This document shows positions 4,494 through 11,757 of a stretch of 11,757 nucleotides of DNA, one piece after another. The translations under genes and the position numbers were made by a program. Below the pieces are notes generated by a model that saw only the letters and a list, made by a program, of their open reading frames with translations, was not told where the DNA came from and made no database searches. The stretch is from positions 1 to 11,757 of the forward strand of contig RFJE01000166.1 in the NCBI GenBank assembly GCA_003695005.1, written 5' to 3'. The DNA comes from Candidatus Hydrogenedentota bacterium (lineage in GTDB: Bacteria > Spirochaetota > Leptospiria > Turneriellales > J094). Positions within the stretch are counted from its first letter, which is position 1, and the number at the start of each line of letters is the position of its first letter.

Positions 4494-7400
4494 ATGGGGA
4501 AAAAACTTACGCTGCTTTTTAGCTTCTTTCTTTTAACTTTTTTTTCGCACTTATTTCGGAAGTTTACATCGGACAAATCTTTTGCTACTCTTTATGCACA
4601 GGTATGGGATGATTCAGAAACAGAAGATGATAAAATAGCTCGCGAATTACGAGAAAGTAAAATCCAGCGGGATTGGGATCATCCAAGCATTCCTTCGGCA
4701 GATCTCATTCCAGAGGAAGAAAAATCGGCAGAAGATATTTATGCCGAAGAAATGATGTGGGCAGATCCGTATGATTTTGAATACAGTCCTTCTCACTTTC
4801 ATCGTTATCAGGAGTTAGAAAATTACACTGATCCCGGAGAAATTCCAAAGGAATTCCGAGATCGCCCTCATCCTTTTTATGTAAATACTGATACCGTAAA
4901 ATTACGAATTTATGGGAATACAGATATTAAAATGGTTTATGGAAAAACTTTTGCGGTATCGGATATTGATAGGGAGCCCGGCAAAACACCGACTTCGGAT
5001 CAAGTAGCCAATGACTTTGAAACAAAACTCAATATGAAAGTGAATATAAAAGGAAAAATTGGGAAAAAAATTACGGTGAATGTGGATTTCAGCAAAGACG
5101 AAAACCAAAAAGACCAGAGCTTTTATATTCAGTACAAAGCCATTCGGCGCCGAGAATTTGTGCGAGAAATTACATTAGGAAATATTGATTTAAAATTTCC
5201 TTATAGTGAGTATGCTGTTTTTGAGCGCAAAAGTAAAAAGACAATTGGTGTGGAAGGAAAGTTTCGTCGCGGAAAATTAAAGTTTCATACTATTGCTACG
5301 CTTACTCAAGGACAAAGCGCTGTCACTCAATTTACCGGGAATAGGCAAAGTACTTCTGCTTTAATAAAAGACTTTCAATATGCTAGAAGAAAGTATTACC
5401 AAATAGAGCCTTTTATTTATTATGACAGCGGTTTTTCCGGAGCTTTAATTTCCAATCCCGACTCTGCGGCGGAATGTCCCCCTACTGCTTTAAAGTCCAC
5501 CTCGCCACCGGCATCTTTGTTTGATAGAACTTCCCCTACGGCATATAAAACATTTACTTCGGCGTATTCTGATCCTGCTTCGTTCCAACCAAATGCAGCT
5601 GCGGTGCAAATTGATATTTCTTCTGTGGAGCTATGGCTTGATGATGGCAATCCAACCAACAATACCACTGCTACGCAAAAAATTAGTGCTAATGGTACAG
5701 ACTTAGGCATGTATGATCTTCTTGTACAGGGAAAGGACTATACCATTAATGCGCAAGGGAATTTAGTTTTACTACGCGGGATTGGGGATGAAGCCAAAAT
5801 GTATATTCGCTACACGCGGAAAGGGGGTTCAACATTTACTTGCGATCCTTCTGCTCAAGTCGTCAATGGAAAGATAGAAACTTTTATTAAATGGAATACA
5901 GCCATGCAGGAAATTCTTTTGCAAGATACCAATGGAGATGGCGTTTATGACTCTACCACCTACTCGAAAATTATTGATGATGACCCCGGAGCAGGCACAC
6001 CAAATGTGAATTATGATATTTACGAAGTACGGGGAGTTTATCTTTTAGGAGCTACGCAAATTGAGCAAGCAGGCTTTCAAGTCTCTTTGCAGGATAAAAG
6101 TTTAAACAATACTTCGCTGCTTTCTAGTTTAGGTCAATATACTTTAAATGCAGTTGCCGGCGAAGTTTTATTTTATCTGCGAGAGCCTTTTAAGTCCTTA
6201 AAAAAGGATAGCACAAATTACGCATATTCTTTAACCGATATTGAAAAAATTTATGCCGAAAGGCAGCCTTCGGATGTGCAAGATTATTTACAGCACTACT
6301 TACGTTTTGATTTTCAAAACCAAGTACGAAGTTACCGATTAAATCACTTTAATATTATTAAAGGCTCTGTAGAAGTCAAAGTCGATGATAGGGTGATTGA
6401 CCCTTCTCAATATTACGTAGATTACAATTCAGGCTATTTTGCTTTTTATGACCCTGATTCAATTCCGATTACCCCGAGTAGTAAAATTGAAATTAGTTAT
6501 GAATATACCCCTTTTGGTGGGGGACAAAAAGGATTTATTGTAGGCTTACGAAGCGAGTACCAGGCCAACCGCAGTGTTAAATTAGGAAGCACGGTATTAT
6601 GGAATGGCCAGTTTGAGCCGACCGAAGCGCCTCGGATTGGCGAAGAGCCGGGCAGTAAAATTGTTTTAGGCACGGATCTTACGTTAAAGTTTTCCGAAGA
6701 GAAACTTACAAAGCTCGTGAATGCATTTCCAGGAGCAGATTTTGATCTGCTGCCGGTAAAGTTTGAAGGTTTTGCAGAATATGCTCGATCCTTTTTTAAC
6801 CGCAATACTTATGGCATTGCTTTAATTGATGACATGGAATCTTCGGAAGAAGTCGAAGAATTAAGTATTAATGATAAAGATTGGACATTAGGCAGTGTCC
6901 CGCAAATTGTAATTGGGTCATCCGGAGTAGCAACCATTGATGCTCAATGCGCTAGATCACCTTTATACTATCGCTACTATCGAGATCCTGCGGATGTTAC
7001 GAAAGGTCTTTTTGGGCCATCTTTTAATGCATCGCCACTGCCATATTCAGAAATATCCGGACCGTATATGATAGCCGATGGTCACTTAGATCCAAGCCAG
7101 CTGGAAACTGCCGAACAGCAAGAATCTTTAGTTTTAGAATTTGATTATTCTAAAGCAAACACTGTTGCGGGAATTCCAAAATTTGCATCCATTGTTTCAT
7201 CTGCCGGTTCTGCCGTAGGACGTGATTTTTCGGGTTTAACGTATTTAGAATTCAACGCGAAGCTAGAAGAGCTGACAGCAGGGACTCTTACCAATGGAAT
7301 TAAAATTTATATTGAATTTGGCGACATTAATGAGGATTCCGATGATGATGGTACCCTAGATTTAGAAGATATTGGTTTAGATGGAAAGTTGGGTGATACC

Positions 7401-10400
7401 AACCAGAATGGTCAGTTAGATCCCGGAGAGAACTGGGATACGGGAGAAGGAGATAAAACCATTACACAAAATCGAAGTACAGGTCAAACAGAAGATAAAG
7501 GTTATATTTTTAACCCGCCAAACTGTCCTGCTTCGTTTCAAACAGTGGTCGGGAATGGACCAAACATTTCCGGTTATCCTTCTACAAGGGGAAATGGGAA
7601 TTTAGATACAGAAGATTTAAATTTTTCCAATACTCTCAATACAACAGACAATGTCATTATTTTAGGTGGTGACGATCCTTCTTTAACATACCAAAGCTAT
7701 GAATTAGGCCCTAGTGTTATTAAGCCGGGAGATTGGCAGCACGTTCGAATTTTAATTAACAAATCTGCTTTAACAGCAGCACAACAAGCTTTATTAAAAT
7801 CAGTAAAGGCTTACCGGCTTGTTATTGTACCAGCTTCAGGATCGGAAAGTGGCCATGGCCGCCTTTTTATCGACTCAATCCAATTTGGCGGATCCAAATG
7901 GAGATCTCCCCGCGGCAAATTAAGCTCTCAAACCGTAGAAAGTGATGTATCGAACCCGTTTGCCATCCGAGCCGCTGTAATTGATAACTTTACATCGAAA
8001 GCCGAGTATGGATCGGAATCTTTTTTGAACCAAGAAAAAGATTTATGGCAAGATATTCATGGGAAAAAAACAAGTACGGAGCTCGCTCGTATTCGAGAAG
8101 CCGCTTTAAAAATTCTGTATAACTTTCAGCCAAGTGTATCAGAATCGTATTCTTCTTTATTCTTAACTCGTACAAGTCTTACAAGTATGGATTTACGCTA
8201 CTACCGCAAATTTGTTTTTTGGGTAAATTTTCGTCCAAGTGCATTAGCAAATCCAAATCAAGTTCTTGTTTTTCGATTAGGATCTTCGGATACAGATTAT
8301 TATCAATATACGTATCCGGTTCAAGGAAGTGGTTGGCAAAAAGTAGAGCTGAATTTAGAAAAGCCGGAGCATGTATCGGGAAGACCTAGCTTAAAATACA
8401 TCTCTCAATTTATGATTGGTTTCGAAGTGACCTCGTCTGCAGGAATTATAAATAATACAAGTGAAGTTTGGATTAACGAAATGTATGTATCGGACCCTGC
8501 TATCCAAACCGATGATGCATATAAATACGAAGGTACTGTACGCATTACAAAACCTTTGTTTGAAACCGAAGCTGGCACTCCGATTTTATCCGATATTAAA
8601 TTTACATACCGTAGGAAGCATCGGGGGAAAAGATTTTCTTCGGTCGGACAAACCTCTTCCAACACATCCGAGGATAAAACAGAATTTCTTGCTTCCTCTA
8701 AAGTACTTCCTTTTTGGGATGCCAATTATAGTTACAGTTTAACCACTACGGAAACCGATAATGACGAACGAGAAATTTTATTAGCGAAATTAGGAAAAAC
8801 TTCTACTTTAGAGCACAGTACTTCGCATAAATTTCATTTTAAGTCCCCGTATGTCCCTGTAATTTCAGTAGGTTATAAATATCGAAAGTATGATAATACA
8901 CGGGTACAGGCATTGAGCACAGGAACGGTTACGCAAGATCAAGAAACGATCACCAATGAAGTGAGCCATGCCCCTACCCTAACAGTCAATGAAAGTTTTC
9001 CAGAACTTTTTAAGAAAAAGCCAGTGGCTATGAAAATCACATATAAGTTTAAAACAGCGCACCGTTTTTTTAAGAGAAGAGAAACGACGATTACTTATCC
9101 CGATCCAGCAAATATTTTGCCAGGGCAAACCGATTTCGATGGAGAAAAAGAACAAACAGATGATACAGAAAATCAACTTACGTATTCCATTGGAAAATTT
9201 AGCATGTCACCTTCTTACTCTTACAAACAAAAAAGGTTACTGCAGCGGATTCAACCCGACAATGAAGTTTTAACAACCATCGATTCCGACTACTATTTCC
9301 CGTATTTAGATACACCCGATGATTTCCGCTATCGCCAAAGAATTACTCGTTACTCTTTACGTTTATCGTATCGAGACCTTTTCTTTACTTCGCCGGAATG
9401 GAACATGACAGCCGTATACCAAGAAAATAGTTTCCAAGATAATTCTACAAGAGTTACACAGCCTATTTGGAATCGCTGGAAGCAACCTTCTACAACAACG
9501 ACTACAGATTTTAGTTTACCTATCACACCGGAAAAAATTTCTAAAAAGTTAAAATTTATCCGCAGTATTCGTCCTTCCTTTCGAAGAGAAATTTCTTTAT
9601 CCGAAACACAACTTCCCTTTACTGCTAAAGATGGCTTGTACGATGATAAACTTGGTGTACGCCGAACATTACCCCCCTTGATGGATAGGACCTATAACTT
9701 TTGGAAATATCCTTTTTGGCATTCATTCTTATCAGACAGTCGAAGGCCTCGAAATAACTTTTCTAATGCAAGGGACTATGTCTATAAAACTTCCTTTAAG
9801 CCAACAGAAGCCGACAGTAATCCGGATGCCTTTTCTTTTTACAATAACTCACTAAACTTAAAAGATAGTATTGATACAACGGCAGAATGGGATATATATA
9901 GACCTCTGACTTTAAGAACAAACTGGCGTTTAGCACAAAATGCTTCTCGCTCCGCCATTGGGGGCTTACCTGTACAAGATGGGTACTGGAGTTATTCCAT
10001 TTTACAAACATGGGATTTAATGCAAATTCTGGATTTTTGGTTTTGGGCTAATAAAAAGCATCGTTCCACATGGAGACTCGACTACACATTTACGCAAACA
10101 AAAAGAATTACAGAAAATAAATTAGAAGATAGATATAATCCCTCCACAGCTCTGTATTTTCAATGGATTGGCGCTGATAGGACAAGCAATACATTTGAGT
10201 TTGGAATATCTCTTGGAATTACCGATACTTCCAAAGAAGATTATATTAGTGATACACCGGAAGAAGATAACTTAATTTTTCAAAATATATCCCAAACGAA
10301 TTTAAATAAAATCCGCGCCATTGATTACGACTGGGAATTTTACACTGAATACACCACAGAGCTATTGTGGCTAAAACGGCAACTGGAAAACTTAACAGGC

Positions 10401-10667
10401 CTGTCTTTACGCTATAAGCCTCGTTACAAAGCGAGACTGTCTTTGAAATTAAATCGATATTTCCGTGAGAGTGAATATACACAAGCTTTGCAGCCAAGAG
10501 ATATTTATACATTGTTACAACGCATTGATTCAAACTTACATCCTAATGTACGAGGTAGTTTTGATATGAAATGGGTGTACGAGATTCACCGCAATGCACA
10601 GGATGATTCGGAAAAAAGGCGACTTATTTCATTTGAAATTGGAATTGGAGCCCGTATTTTATTTTAA
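4494..10667 (+). CDS. sprA: SprA-like giant outer-membrane protein (T9SS translocon Sov/SprA family)
   Basis: The 2057-residue protein resembles SprA/Sov, which in Bacteroidota (about 2400 residues) forms the very large outer-membrane beta-barrel of the type IX secretion channel. The N-terminus has a basic start and hydrophobic run (residues 3-21), with a possible signal-peptidase site after LYA at 35. An acidic stretch follows to about 125. A first SprA_N-like unit spans about 128-310 (GKIGKKITVNVDFS, then EITLGNIDLKFP, then GVEGKFRRGKLKF). Further family segments are GKDYTINAQGNLVLLRG near 406, a second unit at about 619-685 (SQYYVDYNSGYFAFYDP, SYEYTPFGGG), the IDDMES motif near 776 and FIDSIQFGGSKW near 1125. 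From about 1345 the sequence alternates polar and aromatic residues as in barrel strands, and it ends RILF with the terminal Phe typical of outer-membrane proteins. An Asp-rich insert lies at about 943-985. The start at 4494 gives the signal-like N-terminus; its Shine-Dalgarno is weak. No other type IX secretion gene is seen. Family assignment is by motif memory, so the exact function in this organism is open. Confidence 0.82.
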   Translation: MGKKLTLLFSFFLLTFFSHLFRKFTSDKSFATLYAQVWDDSETEDDKIARELRESKIQRDWDHPSIPSADLIPEEEKSAEDIYAEEMMWADPYDFEYSPSHFHRYQELENYTDPGEIPKEFRDRPHPFYVNTDTVKLRIYGNTDIKMVYGKTFAVSDIDREPGKTPTSDQVANDFETKLNMKVNIKGKIGKKITVNVDFSKDENQKDQSFYIQYKAIRRREFVREITLGNIDLKFPYSEYAVFERKSKKTIGVEGKFRRGKLKFHTIATLTQGQSAVTQFTGNRQSTSALIKDFQYARRKYYQIEPFIYYDSGFSGALISNPDSAAECPPTALKSTSPPASLFDRTSPTAYKTFTSAYSDPASFQPNAAAVQIDISSVELWLDDGNPTNNTTATQKISANGTDLGMYDLLVQGKDYTINAQGNLVLLRGIGDEAKMYIRYTRKGGSTFTCDPSAQVVNGKIETFIKWNTAMQEILLQDTNGDGVYDSTTYSKIIDDDPGAGTPNVNYDIYEVRGVYLLGATQIEQAGFQVSLQDKSLNNTSLLSSLGQYTLNAVAGEVLFYLREPFKSLKKDSTNYAYSLTDIEKIYAERQPSDVQDYLQHYLRFDFQNQVRSYRLNHFNIIKGSVEVKVDDRVIDPSQYYVDYNSGYFAFYDPDSIPITPSSKIEISYEYTPFGGGQKGFIVGLRSEYQANRSVKLGSTVLWNGQFEPTEAPRIGEEPGSKIVLGTDLTLKFSEEKLTKLVNAFPGADFDLLPVKFEGFAEYARSFFNRNTYGIALIDDMESSEEVEELSINDKDWTLGSVPQIVIGSSGVATIDAQCARSPLYYRYYRDPADVTKGLFGPSFNASPLPYSEISGPYMIADGHLDPSQLETAEQQESLVLEFDYSKANTVAGIPKFASIVSSAGSAVGRDFSGLTYLEFNAKLEELTAGTLTNGIKIYIEFGDINEDSDDDGTLDLEDIGLDGKLGDTNQNGQLDPGENWDTGEGDKTITQNRSTGQTEDKGYIFNPPNCPASFQTVVGNGPNISGYPSTRGNGNLDTEDLNFSNTLNTTDNVIILGGDDPSLTYQSYELGPSVIKPGDWQHVRILINKSALTAAQQALLKSVKAYRLVIVPASGSESGHGRLFIDSIQFGGSKWRSPRGKLSSQTVESDVSNPFAIRAAVIDNFTSKAEYGSESFLNQEKDLWQDIHGKKTSTELARIREAALKILYNFQPSVSESYSSLFLTRTSLTSMDLRYYRKFVFWVNFRPSALANPNQVLVFRLGSSDTDYYQYTYPVQGSGWQKVELNLEKPEHVSGRPSLKYISQFMIGFEVTSSAGIINNTSEVWINEMYVSDPAIQTDDAYKYEGTVRITKPLFETEAGTPILSDIKFTYRRKHRGKRFSSVGQTSSNTSEDKTEFLASSKVLPFWDANYSYSLTTTETDNDEREILLAKLGKTSTLEHSTSHKFHFKSPYVPVISVGYKYRKYDNTRVQALSTGTVTQDQETITNEVSHAPTLTVNESFPELFKKKPVAMKITYKFKTAHRFFKRRETTITYPDPANILPGQTDFDGEKEQTDDTENQLTYSIGKFSMSPSYSYKQKRLLQRIQPDNEVLTTIDSDYYFPYLDTPDDFRYRQRITRYSLRLSYRDLFFTSPEWNMTAVYQENSFQDNSTRVTQPIWNRWKQPSTTTTTDFSLPITPEKISKKLKFIRSIRPSFRREISLSETQLPFTAKDGLYDDKLGVRRTLPPLMDRTYNFWKYPFWHSFLSDSRRPRNNFSNARDYVYKTSFKPTEADSNPDAFSFYNNSLNLKDSIDTTAEWDIYRPLTLRTNWRLAQNASRSAIGGLPVQDGYWSYSILQTWDLMQILDFWFWANKKHRSTWRLDYTFTQTKRITENKLEDRYNPSTALYFQWIGADRTSNTFEFGISLGITDTSKEDYISDTPEEDNLIFQNISQTNLNKIRAIDYDWEFYTEYTTELLWLKRQLENLTGLSLRYKPRYKARLSLKLNRYFRESEYTQALQPRDIYTLLQRIDSNLHPNVRGSFDMKWVYEIHRNAQDDSEKRRLISFEIGIGARILF

Positions 10668-11386
10668 ACCGGAAGCACAACTTTTGCTAATTCCTTATCA
10701 AGCTTTTTTGCATCGGATACGTACTTTTCTAATTCGTTCCAAAAAGCAGTTCCATGATGTGGATGCTTTAAGTGCACAAGCTCGTGATAATATACAAGAT
10801 CTCGAAGTTTTTTCGGTAAAAAAACTAATCGTGCATTTAAACTAATGGTTTTTTTAGAAGAACAACTTCCCCAACGCGTAAGCTGATGCCTAACTTGAAT
10901 GCGGTCATAATTAAATTTTGTTTTTTTGGCGATAGTATTAAATTCAAGAGGTATGTATCTTTTTCCCATTTCCTGAGTAATGGTCTTTAAAGCTTGTGCT
11001 GTCATAAATAAAGAATAATCATGTTCTTGATTCGAGACAAAAATTCTCAACTCGGGGCCCTTTTGTAAAATCCGATATTTTTCAATTGGTATATTAGGGG
11101 TTCTAATAATTTCTACGTTCAACGAAAAATCGGAACCAGACAGAAAAGTATAAACAGTAGCTGTTGCCAAAGAAAAATTACCCAATTTTTTTAAAAAACT
11201 TTTTTTCAATTTTAAAATTTCCGATTCCATTTTTTTAAGATTGTCCATAATATCTTTTTCCGATAAACGCCAAGGTACCGTAACTCGAAAACATCCTTCA
11301 TGGACAATCCGAATGGAAAGTTTCCGCGCTTGTCTATTGCGTCGGATTTCAAAAATACCTAAATTCTCCAAATGTATCAAATACAT
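10664..11386 (-). CDS. YgjP/DUF45-type zinc metallopeptidase (SprT-like fold)
   Basis: The 240-residue protein has the normal length of the YgjP (DUF45, M48-related) family of predicted metal-dependent hydrolases. The N-terminal part shows RRNRQARKLSIRI and the VTVPWRLSEKDI segment typical of the family. Before the active site is LTRWGSCSSKKTISLNARLVF at about 169-189, with the WGSCS signature. The zinc motif is HELVH (H201, E202, H205), and a third ligand follows at H211 in HHGTAFW. All catalytic residues are present. Its natural substrates are generally unknown. The ATG is complementary to 11384-11386 and is preceded by GGAACGAG at a workable distance, with a good promoter candidate just upstream. 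It converges on sprA, and the two stop codons overlap in TTAA (10664-10667), leaving no space for an intergenic terminator. Confidence 0.92.
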   Translation of the reverse strand: MYLIHLENLGIFEIRRNRQARKLSIRIVHEGCFRVTVPWRLSEKDIMDNLKKMESEILKLKKSFLKKLGNFSLATATVYTFLSGSDFSLNVEIIRTPNIPIEKYRILQKGPELRIFVSNQEHDYSLFMTAQALKTITQEMGKRYIPLEFNTIAKKTKFNYDRIQVRHQLTRWGSCSSKKTISLNARLVFLPKKLRDLVYYHELVHLKHPHHGTAFWNELEKYVSDAKKLDKELAKVVLPV

Positions 11387-11403
11387 AGTAATCTCGTTCC
11401 ATT

Positions 11404-11432
11404 CTTATACATAAGCTTTCCCTGTACAGCAA
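11404..11432 (-). promoter_or_regulatory. Candidate sigma-70-type promoter of the YgjP-like peptidase gene
   Basis: Read on the minus strand there is TTGCTG (complement of 11427-11432), a 17-base spacer and TATAAG (complement of 11404-11409). The ATG of the peptidase gene lies 17 bases beyond the -10 box, giving a short leader of about ten bases that would barely contain the GGAACGAG ribosome-binding sequence. The -35 hexamer falls inside a degenerate copy of the hairpin repeat. Spacing and hexamers fit well, but no experiment supports it. Confidence 0.4.
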
Positions 11433-11445
11433 TTCTCGGTGAAGG
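11427..11445 (+). repeat. Degenerate left half of the hairpin repeat (copy 3)
   Basis: CAGCAATTCTCGGTGAAGG matches the left arm of copy 2 (CAGCGATTCTCGGCGAAAC) with substitutions at two positions up to the loop, and then diverges. The right arm is not present, so no strong hairpin can form. The match is short and could be partly chance, but the shared ATTCTCGG core and flanks make a relic plausible. Confidence 0.45.
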
Positions 11446-11569
11446 GCAAAAAGTAAAAAAGTGAGCGCTGAATCTTTCCCTAATAAGAAAAAAATCGCAG
11501 GATTATGTCTTATTCCTAGCTAATTTTGTACCTTTTTGCAATTTTATTCAAAGTAATGTCTTAAAAAGA

Positions 11570-11656
11570 CGTCGAATTTCCGTTCGCGAAATTCGACGGA
11601 CCGTCGCTCGCTCACCTCCGTATCGCTCGCTCGGGCCAAAAACCCCCCCCTTTTGG
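11570..11656. other. GC-rich patch with competing hairpins, direct repeats and a C8 tract
   Basis: This lies in the 304-base gap between the peptidase start and the last gene. The gap from 11446 to 11569 is AT-rich and I see nothing definite in it. The patch begins with an 11-bp perfect stem, CGTCGAATTTC (11570-11580) with GAAATTCGACG (11588-11598), loop CGTTCGC. Its right arm overlaps a second palindrome, CGACGG-A-CCGTCG at 11594-11606. TCGCTCGCTC then occurs twice (11604-11613 and 11623-11632). It ends with CCAAAA, an eight-base C run (11643-11650) and TTTTGG, which are themselves complementary. It precedes TATTAT at 11657-11662, a possible -10 box for the next gene. It may be a dispersed repeat element. 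A minus-strand open frame across it shows no recognisable protein features and I do not call it. Confidence 0.6.
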
Positions 11657-11690
11657 TATTATAGGGTAGAGCCATGTAAAGGAGGAAGTT

Positions 11691-11757
11691 ATGAAAAAAG
11701 TGTATGAACAATACCGGAAGGAAACAAAAAGTAAGCATCAAAGCAATGCTAAAAATA
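11691..11757 (+). CDS. Unidentified protein, N-terminal 22 residues only (runs off right edge)
   Basis: An ATG at 11691 is preceded by AAAGGAGG at 11678-11685 with five bases between, the strongest Shine-Dalgarno sequence in the window. The frame stays open to the edge and encodes a short, charged, lysine-rich start (MKKVYEQYRKETKSK). There is no signal peptide or membrane segment in what is visible and I do not recognise it. A possible -10 box TATTAT is at 11657-11662; the expected -35 position (about 11634-11639, GGCCAA) is poor. The C8 tract lies between these positions. The excellent ribosome-binding site makes this a likely real gene even though only 22 codons are seen. Confidence 0.65.
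   Translation, partial: MKKVYEQYRKETKSKHQSNAKN

Noticed and set aside
8405..8742. Overlapping short open frames on both strands inside sprA
   Set aside because: They lie within a continuous 2057-codon gene and have no features of their own.
11544..11741. Minus-strand 65-codon open frame with a hydrophobic start
   Set aside because: It runs through the hairpin and C-tract patch and opposite the strong Shine-Dalgarno of the plus-strand gene. The residues after the first 30 are translations of the GC-rich repeats.

Overview
The window is a moderately AT-rich bacterial chromosomal segment. It carries housekeeping-type genes (a Xer recombinase, UvrC, a STAS protein), a small HEPN/nucleotidyltransferase toxin-antitoxin pair, and a very large outer-membrane protein resembling SprA. 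SprA is best known from Bacteroidota, but related proteins are also annotated in Leptospira-type spirochaetes. The style of the UvrC and STAS proteins makes a spirochaete, probably of the Leptospirales, my best guess. This is an inference from protein character only and I could not test it.

Layout, left to right. (1) The C-terminal end of an SH3-type (SH3_3-like) protein runs off the left edge. (2) A 278-base gap holds five copies of a 27-bp repeat separated by 14-bp GC-rich variable pieces, with an exact 41-bp period. (3) A complete Xer tyrosine recombinase gene follows and, six bases later, uvrC in the same direction. UvrC lacks the usual C-terminal helix-hairpin-helix domain. Its last ten residues are encoded by a 32-bp hairpin repeat that recurs at 3958-3990. 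(4) Between those two hairpin copies lies a HepT/MntA-type toxin-antitoxin pair with an ATGA overlap. (5) A stand-alone STAS (anti-sigma-factor-antagonist-like) gene is followed by a structured leader. (6) A 2057-residue SprA-like protein fills more than half of the window. It has a signal-like N-terminus, SprA-type soluble repeats, a calcium-binding-like insert, and a long beta-rich C-terminal half ending in Phe. (7) Convergent to it, and sharing a TTAA stop-codon overlap, is a YgjP/DUF45-type zinc peptidase gene on the minus strand. (8) The right 300 bases hold a probable promoter for that peptidase, a GC-rich patch of hairpins and direct repeats with a C8 tract, and the start of a new plus-strand gene with a very strong Shine-Dalgarno sequence.

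Functionally the genes do not form one pathway. xer and uvrC could be co-transcribed, and hepT-mntA is a self-contained module that looks inserted. The STAS and sprA genes are adjacent, but a structured intergenic leader suggests separate control of sprA. The points most worth attention are the 41-bp array beside the recombinase, the truncation of UvrC at the hairpin repeat, the hairpin repeats bracketing the toxin-antitoxin pair, and the SprA-type translocon protein without other type IX secretion genes in view.
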